Positions 36,647-47,071 are shown, counted from the stretch's first letter. The stretch: DNA of 64,000 bases from Methylicorpusculum sp. (GCF_030651835.1 NZ_JAUSBX010000094.1:1-64000), one strand, 5' to 3'. Numbers and translations: made by a program. The notes: a model not told the origin generated them from the sequence alone.

Positions 36647-37140
36647 AACAAACTTTCAATCTTGGTTAAGTCGTCGACATCAAGTAATTTATCCACATCC
36701 AGCAACATGATCATGCCTTGCTTGGCAACATAAATGCCGCGCATGTATCGAGTATCAATGTTGACCCCGAAGTTGGGTGCCGGCTTGATATCAGCCAGAT
36801 TTAGATCCAGCACATCGGATACGGTATCGGCAATGACACCTAAAACCATCGGATGGTCATTATTATTAATGGATAACACAATCACAACCGTTACCGGTGT
36901 GTACTCGACATTCTCAAGACCGAATCGCTCTCGTAAATCCAGTACGGGAACAATGGTGCCGCGCAAGTTCAAAGCGCCTTTGATAAACCCCGGCGTATTA
37001 GGTATCTTTCTGACCGGCTCCCAACCCCTGATTTCCTGAACTTTAAGTATTTCAACGGCGTAAGAGTCCCCTGCCAGTTCAAATGTTAAAAACTGATTGA
37101 CTTCTTTATCGTTTGGGCTGGGTTGATTTTCGCTTTTCAT
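36643..37140 (-). CDS. cheW: Chemotaxis coupling protein CheW (second copy)
   Basis: A 165-residue CheW: FLTFELAGDSYAVEILKVQE, the EIRGWEPVRKIPNTPGFIKG segment, NLRGTIVPVLDLRERFGL and a final domain with AVSDVLDL-like sequence. It links receptors to CheA. Two different CheW proteins flank the PAS receptor in this operon, which suggests distinct array roles. It overlaps parA by 4 bp. Confidence 0.94.
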   Translation of the reverse strand: MKSENQPSPNDKEVNQFLTFELAGDSYAVEILKVQEIRGWEPVRKIPNTPGFIKGALNLRGTIVPVLDLRERFGLENVEYTPVTVVIVLSINNNDHPMVLGVIADTVSDVLDLNLADIKPAPNFGVNIDTRYMRGIYVAKQGMIMLLDVDKLLDVDDLTKIESLL

Positions 37141-37192
37141 AATGAAGTGAAGCCTTTGTCCTGTCTATCAACAAACCGGATTATCGTTGTCA

Positions 37193-39532
37193 TTAAAACT
37201 CTTCCCATTCATCCTTATCGGCAGTTGCCGAAAATCCGGAAGCGGGTCCCGCTTTTACCGGAGCAGGATTCACTCTGGCCTTAACCGGTGCAGACGAAAC
37301 CGGAGCACGACTTACTTTTTCGGGGCGTTTTTCGGAGACTTGATCCAGTTTGAAAAAATTCAGCAAATCAGCCATTGTTGTGGCCTGATCGCTCATTGAA
37401 ACACTTGCAGCTGAAGCTTCTTCAGCCAACGCGGCATTTTGTTGCGTGATTTCGTCCATTTGAGAAACCGCCTGATTGACCTGCTGTATGCCTTGGGCTT
37501 GTTCGGTGCTGGCCGAAGCTATTTCAGAAATAATGTCGCCGACTTTCTTAACGCTAATGACAATTTCTTGCAGCGCTGCGCCTGTCTCATTGACAAACTC
37601 AGTACCGGAGCGCACTTTCTGAACGCTGTTTTGAATCAATTCCTTACTTTCTTTGGCCGCAACTGCACTTCGCTGCGCCAAATTACGCACTTCTGTCGCA
37701 ACCACTGAAAACCCTCGGCCATGCTCACCTGCTCTCGCCGCTTCAACCGAAGCATTCAGTGCCAATAAATTGGTTTGGAAAGCGATCTCATCGATAACGC
37801 CGATAATTTCGGCAATTTTGTTACTACTTTCATTGATCTCAGCCATCGCAGTGACTGCCGAGTTAACCACGGTGCCGCCTTTTTCAGCCAACTGCCTTGC
37901 CATATTAGCCACTTGATTAGCTTGTTGTGCATTGTCGGCATTGTTTTTCACAGTACCCGTCAGCTGCTCCATACTGGATGCCGTTTCTTCCAGACTTGAC
38001 GCTTGAGTTTCAACCCGTTGTGACAGGTTGTTATTACCGCTGGCAATTTCATGCGAGGTATTGCTGATAAAATCAGCTGAGCTTCTGATATGGCTGACAA
38101 TTTCGCTTAATTTATCAACAGTTTCATTGATATCATTTTTACATTGAGCATAAACACCTTGGTAATCCGTCGTTATGCTTTGGGTCAAATCTCCTGCCGA
38201 CATGGCTTTCATCACGCGAGCGACATCACCGAACGCGGTCTCGATCACATCGGTCAGTTCATTGATACCTAAACTTAACGTCGCAAAAAATCCCTCCTTT
38301 TGGTCCATTGCTATTCGGCCGTTCAACACACCCGACTTGACCTGATCAACAATATCAGCGATTTCCCTCTGAATGCTGACTTCTTCACTCCGGTCTATCC
38401 ATTCCACGACAGTACCCAGACGCGTCTCGTTGGCGTAGACCGGGGTCGCAATGACGACCATGGTTCTGCCGCCAATACTCAATTCAGCTCTGAAGGTTTG
38501 CGTCAATTTCGCCAGCATTCCTCTTTGATGTGCCGGGTTTTTGTGGAAAACATCGATGTTCGCGCCGATCAAAGCATCCGCATTGTAATCCGGCAAATCG
38601 CGTCTAAAGGCCGTTTCATTTTGCTTAAACATGCGTTTTGCGGCATTGTTCATGTAGATAATGTTCAATTCCGCGTCGGCCATCATCACGTTGCCGGTAA
38701 CCTGATCCAGCGCTTGCTTAATTCTTTCTGTTGATGCGCCGGCCTCCAAACTTGCAGAGAAATCGGAATTCAACTTAACCTGCATCGATTGCAGCGCGCG
38801 ATTGAGATTACCGATTTGATCCAGACGGTTGATATCGACCTGATTGCGAAAAAATCCGGCCGCCGCTTTATCGCAGAAGCCAATGGTCTGCTCGATTGAA
38901 CGGCTCATTATCCGGTAAGTATGAACAGCCAAAAAAAGGCCTACTAATGCGCTGGTAGACACTGAAGCGAGCAAAATGTAATTGCCGGCAACAACCGCTT
39001 GATAAGCGCCATAAAACACGGGTAATAACAGCATTAACAAGGACAAACCGGCTTTTTTCCAAAGCGCCATTTGTTTGATTGCATTAATTTTTGCACTTAA
39101 ACCGGCAGGCCTCAGTGCCGCCTGATTGGCGCTCACTTTTTGATAAAGCGCTTCAGCCTGATTGATCTGATCTCTCGTCGGCGGCTGGCGAACGGACAGA
39201 TAGCCCGCTACCTGTTTATTCTCGTAATAAGGCGTGACATTGGCCTCAACCCAGTAATAATCGCCTGATTTGGTCCGGTTTTTAACTAACGCTATCCAAG
39301 GATTTCCCGCTTTTACGGTATCCCATAAATCTTTAAATGCGGCGGGTGGCATATCAGGATGGCGAACCATATTATGATTCGAACCAATCAGCTCATTTCT
39401 GGTGAAACCACTGATTTCAACGAACGCATCGTTAGCGTAGGTGATACTGCCTTTTAAATCAGTTTTGGTAACCAGTATCGTGCCTTTTTTCATCACGATT
39501 TCGCGATCGGTTACAGGCATATTTATTTTCAT
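37193..39532 (-). CDS. Aer-like PAS methyl-accepting chemotaxis protein
   Basis: A 779-residue receptor. An Aer-type PAS domain at about 15-125 (KGSITYANDAFVEISGF, HNMVRHPDMPPAAFKDLW, YWVEANVTPYYEN) is followed by a hydrophobic membrane segment at about 165-205, HAMP-like regions, a second PAS (about 275-400), and a signalling hairpin with EIAFQTNLLALNASVEAARA. The C-terminus is DEWEEF, a CheR/CheB tether. The Aer PAS suggests FAD-linked redox or energy sensing. It lies between two cheW genes. Confidence 0.92.
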   Translation of the reverse strand: MKINMPVTDREIVMKKGTILVTKTDLKGSITYANDAFVEISGFTRNELIGSNHNMVRHPDMPPAAFKDLWDTVKAGNPWIALVKNRTKSGDYYWVEANVTPYYENKQVAGYLSVRQPPTRDQINQAEALYQKVSANQAALRPAGLSAKINAIKQMALWKKAGLSLLMLLLPVFYGAYQAVVAGNYILLASVSTSALVGLFLAVHTYRIMSRSIEQTIGFCDKAAAGFFRNQVDINRLDQIGNLNRALQSMQVKLNSDFSASLEAGASTERIKQALDQVTGNVMMADAELNIIYMNNAAKRMFKQNETAFRRDLPDYNADALIGANIDVFHKNPAHQRGMLAKLTQTFRAELSIGGRTMVVIATPVYANETRLGTVVEWIDRSEEVSIQREIADIVDQVKSGVLNGRIAMDQKEGFFATLSLGINELTDVIETAFGDVARVMKAMSAGDLTQSITTDYQGVYAQCKNDINETVDKLSEIVSHIRSSADFISNTSHEIASGNNNLSQRVETQASSLEETASSMEQLTGTVKNNADNAQQANQVANMARQLAEKGGTVVNSAVTAMAEINESSNKIAEIIGVIDEIAFQTNLLALNASVEAARAGEHGRGFSVVATEVRNLAQRSAVAAKESKELIQNSVQKVRSGTEFVNETGAALQEIVISVKKVGDIISEIASASTEQAQGIQQVNQAVSQMDEITQQNAALAEEASAASVSMSDQATTMADLLNFFKLDQVSEKRPEKVSRAPVSSAPVKARVNPAPVKAGPASGFSATADKDEWEEF

Positions 39533-39574
39533 TGTAAAGGCTCCCCGCTAACTTCAATATTCAATAGTTCACTG

Positions 39575-40087
39575 TTAATTTTCATCATCATCCACGCCAT
39601 CTAATTTAAGCAATTTGTTAACATCCAACAGCATCACCATGCGCCCATTCACCGTTATCAGGCCGTTGATATACTCGGTGCTGACTTTGCTGCCAAAATT
39701 AGGCGCGCTCTGTACCGATTTTTTATCGACATCAATGACGTTCGACACGGCATCGACCACCACTCCCATCACCCGCGTTTTATTTCCGATCATGGCCTGC
39801 AATACCATGACCACAGTCAAAGCACTGTAATGGCCATGCCCCAAATGGAAGCGCTCGCGTAAATCAATAATGGGAACGATAGCCCCACGCAAGTTCACTA
39901 CACCTTTTTCGTAAGAAGGCACATTAGGAATGCGAGATACCGGTTCCCAGCTTCTGATTTCCTGAACACTGAGGATATCGACGCCATACTCTTCATTACC
40001 CAACGTAAAGCTGAGAAATTGGGAGCTGGAAGCCAAGCGCTTCTTTTCAGCCCGTTCTATTTCATTATTTTCGGCTACTTGTGACAT
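39575..40087 (-). CDS. cheW: Chemotaxis coupling protein CheW (first copy)
   Basis: A 170-residue CheW with FLSFTLGNEEYGVDILSVQE, IRSWEPVSRIPNVPSYEKG, NLRGAIVPIIDLRERFHLG and a VVDAVSNVIDV segment. The core is close to the other CheW of this operon. It is located between cheA (10 bp) and the PAS receptor. Confidence 0.95.
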   Translation of the reverse strand: MSQVAENNEIERAEKKRLASSSQFLSFTLGNEEYGVDILSVQEIRSWEPVSRIPNVPSYEKGVVNLRGAIVPIIDLRERFHLGHGHYSALTVVMVLQAMIGNKTRVMGVVVDAVSNVIDVDKKSVQSAPNFGSKVSTEYINGLITVNGRMVMLLDVNKLLKLDGVDDDEN

Positions 40088-40097
40088 AACGTGATTT

Positions 40098-42176
40098 TTA
40101 CTGATTTGCCAGGCGGACGAGCCCTGGAATGTCGAGAATTAATGCAACGGAGCCATCGCCCAGTATGGTTGCACCGGAGACACCTTCGATACGCCGATAG
40201 TTGGCTTCCAACGATTTGATAACGACCTGTTGCTGCCCCAGAAGATCGTCAACAAACAATCCGCAGCGAACACCCTGGCCTTCGACAACCACCAATAATC
40301 CTTCACTAAGCTTTGTGGTTTTAACATTCGGCACTTTAAAAATTTCATGCATTCGAATGATGGGCAAATATTCGCTGCGCAGCAGAAACGTTTCACCTTT
40401 GTCAGCCACACGGTTAATGCGTTCTTCTTTGATATGAAGGGATTCGATGATTGAACCTAGCGGCACAATGTAAGTTTCATCGCCCACCGCAATAGATTGA
40501 CCGTCAAGAATAGCCAATGTCAGCGGTAAATGAATGGAGATGGTGGAACCTTTCCCCAATTCAGAAATGATTTCTATATTACCGCCCAAGGCCTGAATAT
40601 TACGTCGCACCACATCCATTCCGACGCCGCGCCCGGAAATATCCGTCAGTTGTTCTGCCGTAGAAAACCCCGGCATGAAAATCAGTTCAAAAGTCTGCTT
40701 GTCAGTCAGAATGGCATCTTCATCCAGCAAGCCTTTTTCAATGGCTTTAGCCCTAAGCCTGTCTTTATCCAGTCCCTTACCGTCGTCACTGACTTCAATA
40801 ACGATGTTACCGCCTCGGTGGTAAGCTTCGAGTGTCACGGTACCCGTCTCAGGCTTACCGACCGCGACACGCTCATCAGGCATTTCTATGCCGTGATCAA
40901 GACTGTTTCTGACCAAGTGAACCAGAGGATCGCTGATTAGCTCTACGACGGTCTTATCAACTTCGGTATGCTCGCCAATAAGCTTTAGATCAATTTTTTT
41001 ACCCAATTTATTGGACAGGTCATGCACAAGACGGGAAAAACGGCTAAAAACCGAATTGATAGGCATCATGCGAATATTCATGACACTTTCTTGCAATTCG
41101 CGGGTGTGTCTTTCCAGCTGAGCCAAACCATTTTTCAGCTGATCCTGCTTGCTCATATCAAAGTGCTCACCGATCAAACTCAACATTGATTGAGTAATGA
41201 CCAGTTCACCTACCATATTAATCAGCGTATCAATCTTGCTGGTATCCACCCGAATGGATGTAGAACCCTTGTTCTTGGCTTCATCACCCGGCGCTTTTTC
41301 TTTGATGACCACCGGCGTGCTGATTTCTGCTGGTTTACTAACACCGGCCTGAACAACGTGCTCCGCCGCAGGATGCTGCGCCCGGTTAGCGGAAACCTGG
41401 TTTTCAGCGCCAGGTACTAAAAGGGATAAATCATCGGCTTGATAAAGCGGTTGAATAGCCAGATCGCAATCATCTTCAACCCAAGCGAAAGCCTCATCGA
41501 TTGGAGCACGGTCAATATCGCCTTTAAGCACCAAATTCCATGACAAGTGGCATTCTTCCGGGTCAAGCTGATAAAAATCAGGCACACCCCTGAAATCTGC
41601 GGTGACTTCCAATTCACCCAGCACACTTAACTCCCTGAACATCCTGACGGGATCATTGCCGGTTTTTAACAAATCGGTATGCGGACTAAAAGCAATATGC
41701 CAGCCTATTACTTTAGAGTCCGATTGATGGGCCTGATTGGAAAGCGGTTCGTGTGCAGATAAAGACTTATCCTGTTGGCTTGAACCCGACTTCTGCTGCT
41801 CCAGGTCTAAGGCATGCTTATGCTCTGCAACCCGTTCAGCATCGATGGCTTGTCCTTCTTTGACCGCAAAAAGCATTTCTCTTAAACAATCGACAGACCC
41901 CAGCAACAGGTTTACCGCAGCCTGAGTAATCTGTCTTCGGCCATCACGCATTTCATCCATGAGTGTTTCCATGACATGGGTGAAATCTGAAATTTCGGTA
42001 AAACCGAAGGTTCCACTTCCGCCCTTGATGGAATGTGCTGCCCTGAAGATACTGTTAATTGCTTCACTGTCAGGTTCACCCGGACTAAGGTTCAAAAGGC
42101 CGGACTCCATGATATCCAGCCCTTCAAAGCTTTCTTCAAAAAACACTTGATGAAACTGCGCCATATCGATGGACAT
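40098..42176 (-). CDS. cheA: Chemotaxis histidine kinase CheA
   Basis: A 692-residue kinase. P1/Hpt with phosphorylated His48 in FRAAHSIKGGSGTFGF; a P2-like insert at about 150-250 with GNDPVRMFRELSVLGELEV; P3 dimerisation about 300-370; P4 ATPase with LVHLVRNSLDHGIEMPDER and GRGVGMDVVRRNI; P5 CheW-like C-terminus. It is the central kinase feeding CheY, CheB and possibly the HsbR-like receiver. A good ribosome binding site (AAGGATC) precedes the start, 15 bp after cheY. Confidence 0.96.
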   Translation of the reverse strand: MSIDMAQFHQVFFEESFEGLDIMESGLLNLSPGEPDSEAINSIFRAAHSIKGGSGTFGFTEISDFTHVMETLMDEMRDGRRQITQAAVNLLLGSVDCLREMLFAVKEGQAIDAERVAEHKHALDLEQQKSGSSQQDKSLSAHEPLSNQAHQSDSKVIGWHIAFSPHTDLLKTGNDPVRMFRELSVLGELEVTADFRGVPDFYQLDPEECHLSWNLVLKGDIDRAPIDEAFAWVEDDCDLAIQPLYQADDLSLLVPGAENQVSANRAQHPAAEHVVQAGVSKPAEISTPVVIKEKAPGDEAKNKGSTSIRVDTSKIDTLINMVGELVITQSMLSLIGEHFDMSKQDQLKNGLAQLERHTRELQESVMNIRMMPINSVFSRFSRLVHDLSNKLGKKIDLKLIGEHTEVDKTVVELISDPLVHLVRNSLDHGIEMPDERVAVGKPETGTVTLEAYHRGGNIVIEVSDDGKGLDKDRLRAKAIEKGLLDEDAILTDKQTFELIFMPGFSTAEQLTDISGRGVGMDVVRRNIQALGGNIEIISELGKGSTISIHLPLTLAILDGQSIAVGDETYIVPLGSIIESLHIKEERINRVADKGETFLLRSEYLPIIRMHEIFKVPNVKTTKLSEGLLVVVEGQGVRCGLFVDDLLGQQQVVIKSLEANYRRIEGVSGATILGDGSVALILDIPGLVRLANQ

Positions 42177-42191
42177 TGATAGATCCTTTTT

Positions 42192-42554
42192 TTACCCAAG
42201 AACCTTACTAATGGTCTTTAACAACTGATCAGGATTGAAAGGCTTAACAATCCAACCCGTTGCACCGGCCTCTTTACCTTGTTGTTTTTTGTCCATTCCA
42301 GACTCTGTAGTCAGTAATAACAAAGGCACAAACTTGTAATTAGGCAATGCTCGCAAATCCCTGATCAGCGTTATTCCATCCTTATTCGGCATATTGACAT
42401 CGGTCACCACGCAATCGAATTTTCTGGCTTTTGCCTTGTTTAAAGCATCACTTCCATCTACCGCTTCAACAACATCATAACCGGCGCCCTTCAATGTGAA
42501 AGAAACCATTTGCCTCATAGAGGCGGAATCATCCACTGCTAAAATACTTGCCAT
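42192..42554 (-). CDS. cheY: Chemotaxis response regulator CheY
   Basis: A 120-residue single receiver. ATG 42554 (MASILAVDDSASMRQ) is preferred because GGAG lies 6 nt upstream; an ATG one codon earlier is equally in frame. The acidic pair is in AVDDS, the phosphoacceptor in CVVTDVNMPNKDG, and the Lys in IVKPFNPDQLL. It is the first gene of the che operon and is the likely flagellar motor or pilus output. No CheZ, CheC or CheX phosphatase is seen. Confidence 0.94.
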   Translation of the reverse strand: MASILAVDDSASMRQMVSFTLKGAGYDVVEAVDGSDALNKAKARKFDCVVTDVNMPNKDGITLIRDLRALPNYKFVPLLLLTTESGMDKKQQGKEAGATGWIVKPFNPDQLLKTISKVLG

Positions 42555-43064
42555 CATTTGCTCCAAAAAAGTAAAAAATTAAAGTTAGAAAATAGAAACC
42601 GCGGTTCAACCAAGTAAACGAGAGTCCTGATTAATTTTTCCCATCACACCCGTTTTTTGGGTTTTTCTAACTCATTAAAACTTGAATTTTAGATCAGACT
42701 TCATGTGCGACTGAACTGCAGACGCTCTAACAATTTGTAATAGTCAGAATTTAAATTGATGTGACGAGTATAGTTAGTATCCTTACAAAAACCAGGAAAC
42801 ACAGACCTAATTTAAACAGGTCTAAAATTACGCATTACAAGTCTTGACTCTTTAAGTTTTCATGGCATGCATGTTAAAGAAAGAGCGCTCAGATCTAAAA
42901 CCAGATAACCATTAACACACAAACGGCTGCTTGCAGCCGTAAGTCCACGCCCCGAAGCGCAGGCCTAGGCTGTAGTGGTTGAAAAATAAGACCCGGTAAC
43001 TGATTGAACGGGTCGCCATAAACAAACTCTGCGTCTAATAGTCCGCGCATAAGTCGCGACCGTC
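42555..43064. other. Intergenic region upstream of the che operon
   Basis: About 510 bases must hold the che operon promoter. A perfect short hairpin ACGGCTGC/GCAGCCGT lies at about 42923-42940, followed by GC-rich mobile-element-like sequence. No gene is recognised. Confidence 0.4.
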
Positions 43065-43151
43065 CGTCTTCGGTTGAAGCCCCTTGAGTTTCAGATGTTT
43101 GAGATGAGTTTGATAGTTTTGCTTGAAATCAAATGCGGATAATGCTGTCAT
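43065..43151 (-). pseudogene. Tyrosine integrase N-terminal relic
   Basis: A frame of about 29 residues, with DFKQNYQTHLKHLKLKGLQ then PKT, matches the N-terminal core-binding domain of tyrosine recombinases associated with IS91-like elements. Similarity ends abruptly after PKT and no catalytic domain follows. It marks past mobile DNA at the left border of the signalling block. Confidence 0.6.
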
Positions 43152-43295
43152 TGACTTGTAACCACATGATTCGTGGAGAATGCCGTCTAGAAAGGGTTTG
43201 ATGTTACATTTTAAAGTCAATCAAATAGAGAGGGCTTTCCCCGCGTTAGCGGCTTCGTCCAGCAATACCTTCATTTATAAACCCATGGACAAACC

Positions 43296-46283
43296 ATGAT
43301 GTCAACTATCAGGCTCGGATTCAAAACTCCTGAAGAAGAAATTAATTTGCTTTATGGGATAATTAATTGCCTTAAGGATGCCGTTGTTGTGCTTGATCCG
43401 GAGCTCAATGTCAACTTCCTAAATAAGGCGGCTACATTACTTTATGGGCTTGAGCTTAGCCAGAAACCACCAGAGCACAAAGGCCAGCTTAGCGGTATAT
43501 TTTCAACTGATCGCATCACACCGTATTCATTAAAAGAGCTGCCGTTCTTATTAGCAGACCAAAGTGATGCAGCTGCTGAACTGGAGCTGTACGTGCAACG
43601 CCCCGATGGCACAGGCACCCCAGTTTGCACTGATTGTCGAACTTTGCTGGATAAAGACGGGGACATGCAAGGTTGGTTGGTAACATTTACCGATATAACC
43701 TTGCAAAAACAACGAGAACACGAGCTATGCCAACGCACCGAACATCTTGAAGACGCGGCGATGATTGCGAATATTGGCAGTTGGTCGTGGGATGTGCTTA
43801 ATGACAGGGTCTACTGGTCGGACGAACTCTACCGAATCTTTGGCCTGGATACACAATCGCCTGCACCTAGTTATTCGAAGCACCCGCATTTATATACGCC
43901 TGAAAGTTTTGCCCGCTTGAACGATGCCGTTCAAACAGCGCTTAACGCCGGATTGCCTTATGAGCTTGACCTGAATGCTCTACATGCAGATGGCACAATT
44001 AGAACGTTGATAGCGCGTGGCCAAGTTAAACGCGATCAAGCCGGACAAATTGTCGTGCTCAACGGCGTAGCCATCGATATTTCTAATCGCAAGCGCGTTG
44101 ACGAACAACTGAAACTGATCATTGACATGATCCCGATGCCGGTTTTTGTGAAAGATGCCGACAGCCGTTTTCTCCTTGCCAACAAAGCAAGCGAAGAGCA
44201 ATGGGGATATTCAGCTAACGACTTACGAGGAACAGACGGGAGTCAATTCTTTCCGGCTGAGCAAATGCAAGTGTTTTTGGCTAAGGATCGCGAAGTATGG
44301 GAAAGCCGGTCTTTGATAAGCAATGAAGAATTCGTGTGGAGCGATAAATTTAAAGAAAACAGACTTTGCATTACTTTGAAAAAACCGATCTTCGATAGCT
44401 TTGGTAATCCACTTTATCTGATTGGAACCATAGAGGACATTACCGAACGTCGGCATGCTGAAAATTCTCTTAGGGTAACATTGGCAAGATTAAGGGCTGT
44501 GTATGATAACTTGCCTTTTTTGGCCTGGATGAAAGATCTGGAAGGCCGGTATCTTTTAGCTAATAAGCATTGGTCCCAAGCTGTCGGGATCGATGACCGG
44601 ATCAATTTAAACGGCATTACCGATTACGATATTTGGCCAAAAGAATTAGCCGATCATTACCGGTCGCTCGACCAACAAGTCATAACAAGCCGCCAACAGA
44701 TAGTATTGACTGAGAAAGCTTTGGATGACGACCGGGAAACCTGGATAGAAACCATCAAAGCCCCCATACTTGATGATAATGAACAAGTATTAGGTACTAC
44801 TAGCCTTGCCCGCGACGTTACTGAGATCCTAAGCACTGAACAACAACTAAAGAAATACAGTGAACGCTTACGCCTGGCTTCCAAAGCAGCGGCTATTGGC
44901 ATCTGTGAGTGGGATATCAGCACGGGGCTGGCAGAATGGGATGAGCGCAACTACGAAATTTTTGGCATCCCCTATGGCACACCGATCGATTATCGGACAT
45001 GGGCAAAATTGGTCCTTCCTGAGGATTTATCCAACACCACCATTAAACTGCGCAAATTACTTAAAATGAAGCAGGAAATATACTGGGAGTTTCGTATCCA
45101 TCGCCAGAGCGATGGTGCGTTGCGCTACATTCAGGGATCTGCGATTCCTGCGTGCAAATCAAACGGTGAAGTCCATAAAATTGTTGGCGCTAACCTGGAT
45201 ATCACCGCTTTCAAACAAGTCGAAGCTGAACTTGAAGAGAAGAGATCTCACCTTTCGGAGGCTCAGGCTTTAGCAAATCTAGGTAGCTGGTCGCTTGATA
45301 TGGTCAACAATGAACTGACATGGTCCGACGAAAATTACCGAATTTTCGAAATTGCCAGGGGAACAACGCTAAGCTATGAGAGCTTTTTAGCCCTAGTGCA
45401 CCCGGATGACCGAGTGTATGTGAATGCCAAATGGGCTGCCGCTTTACAAGGAGAATCCTATGACATCCTTCATCGTATTGTGGTAGATAGTAAGGTTAAA
45501 TGGATTCGGGAGCGTGCGGAATTGGAGTTTTCTTCTGATGGTCGTCCTTTACGCGCAGTCGGCACGTCTCAGGACATCACTAAACTCAAGTTAATTGAAA
45601 GCGAACTTGAAGCCTCCCGTTTGCAATTACGACAACTTGCTGCTCGCCGCGAAAGAACCAGGGAAGAAGAGCGCAAGCGCATCGCTCTCGACATTCACGA
45701 TAATTTGGGCCAAATGTTGAGCTCGCTACGCATGGAAATTGCTCTATTACGTATCAATTTCGCCGGGGACAATCTACCACTTTTAGAAAGCATCCGAAGC
45801 CTTACCCAGCTGGTGGATAACACTATTGAGATAACACGTGAGGTAGCGACAAAATTAAGGCCCACGGTGCTCGAAATGGGTATTGGGCCAGCGCTGGAAT
45901 GGCTTGTGAAAACTACCGCATTGCGATCCGGTATTGAATTCAACATTTCCTATACCGAGAGCGAACTGGATTTGAATGAGGAAAAAGCAGTCGTCTTATT
46001 TAGGATCGTCCAGGAGTCCATCAACAATGTGTTAAAACATGCCCAAGCAAGCAAAGTGAATATTTCCATGAAAATGGAGTCCGACAATTATGTATTAGAA
46101 ATCGCTGATAACGGCAAAGGCTTTGACTACGCAGAATCCAGGGAAGTCAACTCTCTGGGGCTGATTGGCGTAAAGGAACGCGCCATTATGCTAGGAGGAG
46201 AAGCTTGCATCTCAAGTTCACAGGGCAATGGCACGCTTATCCGGGTGCGGATCCCGGTGAGTAATGCGGAGCATCGGCAATGA
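43296..46283 (+). CDS. Multi-PAS sensor histidine kinase, NarL/DegS type
   Basis: A 995-residue cytoplasmic kinase without obvious transmembrane helices. It contains about six PAS/PAC repeats (for example LKDAVVVLDPELNVNFLN, DDAAMIANIGSW-like and LANLGSWSLDMVNNELTWSD segments), then a HisKA_3 domain with His801 in RIALDIHDNLGQML and an HATPase domain with VQESINNVLKHAQAS and LGLIGVKERAIMLGG. The adjacent LuxR-type regulator overlaps by 4 bp, so the two are a cognate pair. The signal is unknown. Confidence 0.92.
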   Translation: MMSTIRLGFKTPEEEINLLYGIINCLKDAVVVLDPELNVNFLNKAATLLYGLELSQKPPEHKGQLSGIFSTDRITPYSLKELPFLLADQSDAAAELELYVQRPDGTGTPVCTDCRTLLDKDGDMQGWLVTFTDITLQKQREHELCQRTEHLEDAAMIANIGSWSWDVLNDRVYWSDELYRIFGLDTQSPAPSYSKHPHLYTPESFARLNDAVQTALNAGLPYELDLNALHADGTIRTLIARGQVKRDQAGQIVVLNGVAIDISNRKRVDEQLKLIIDMIPMPVFVKDADSRFLLANKASEEQWGYSANDLRGTDGSQFFPAEQMQVFLAKDREVWESRSLISNEEFVWSDKFKENRLCITLKKPIFDSFGNPLYLIGTIEDITERRHAENSLRVTLARLRAVYDNLPFLAWMKDLEGRYLLANKHWSQAVGIDDRINLNGITDYDIWPKELADHYRSLDQQVITSRQQIVLTEKALDDDRETWIETIKAPILDDNEQVLGTTSLARDVTEILSTEQQLKKYSERLRLASKAAAIGICEWDISTGLAEWDERNYEIFGIPYGTPIDYRTWAKLVLPEDLSNTTIKLRKLLKMKQEIYWEFRIHRQSDGALRYIQGSAIPACKSNGEVHKIVGANLDITAFKQVEAELEEKRSHLSEAQALANLGSWSLDMVNNELTWSDENYRIFEIARGTTLSYESFLALVHPDDRVYVNAKWAAALQGESYDILHRIVVDSKVKWIRERAELEFSSDGRPLRAVGTSQDITKLKLIESELEASRLQLRQLAARRERTREEERKRIALDIHDNLGQMLSSLRMEIALLRINFAGDNLPLLESIRSLTQLVDNTIEITREVATKLRPTVLEMGIGPALEWLVKTTALRSGIEFNISYTESELDLNEEKAVVLFRIVQESINNVLKHAQASKVNISMKMESDNYVLEIADNGKGFDYAESREVNSLGLIGVKERAIMLGGEACISSSQGNGTLIRVRIPVSNAEHRQ

Positions 46284-46918
46284 TCCGACTCATTATTGCC
46301 GATGATCATCCTATTATTCGTACCGGGCTTAAGCATTTATTTCAATTATCAGTGGATATTGATATCGTTGCTGAAACAGACAACAGTCAGCAGCTGTTGG
46401 ATCTTCTGAAGGATAAGGTTGATGAAGTCGATCTGCTATTGCTTGATTTGAATATGCCAGGCTTCAGCGGGATAGAATCTATCACCTACGTGCGCAAACA
46501 CTATCCTGATTTACCGATTCTTATTTTGAGCATGCATAATGAGTTACAAATTGTCACACGTGCTTTAAAAGCCGGCGCATCGGGCTATCTTACTAAAGAT
46601 AGTGAGCCTGAAATCTTACTAAGTGCTATCCGCAAAGTAGCGGCTGGTGGACGTTTTATCGACCCTAAACTTGCCGAAAAATTGGTCTTCGAATTTGAAG
46701 GTTCACACGAAAAAAAACCACACGAAAAGCTATCCGAACGAGAGTTTGAAGTCATGCAATTGTTGGCTAACGGCAAGAGTGTCAACGAAATTGCAAACGC
46801 GCTTTTTATTAGCAACAAAACCGTCAGCACTCACAAAACCCACCTGTTGAAAAAGTTGCATCTCAACAATATCACCGAACTGATCCGCTATTTCGATGCG
46901 CAAGACTGGCATAAATAA
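46280..46918 (+). CDS. LuxR/NarL-family response regulator
   Basis: A 212-residue regulator. The receiver has DDH near the N-terminus, phosphoacceptor Asp56 in LLLLDLNMPGFSG and GYLTKDSEPEIL; the C-terminal HTH (about 147-205) shows LSEREFEVMQLLANGKSVNE and ISNKTVSTHKTHLLKKL. It overlaps the end of the multi-PAS kinase gene by 4 bp. Its targets are not evident. Confidence 0.95.
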   Translation: MIRLIIADDHPIIRTGLKHLFQLSVDIDIVAETDNSQQLLDLLKDKVDEVDLLLLDLNMPGFSGIESITYVRKHYPDLPILILSMHNELQIVTRALKAGASGYLTKDSEPEILLSAIRKVAAGGRFIDPKLAEKLVFEFEGSHEKKPHEKLSEREFEVMQLLANGKSVNEIANALFISNKTVSTHKTHLLKKLHLNNITELIRYFDAQDWHK

Positions 46919-47071
46919 TCGTGATGTAAACATTGGTTGTTCTCAGTCTTAGGGATTTTCCTATATTTTCATCAGGAATTTCTGTTTAAAAATCCGAATC
47001 GCACGATGTTCAATCACGCCCTCTTTGCCTAACATTGAAACGATGGCTTAATCGATTAAGTGGAGGCGAAA

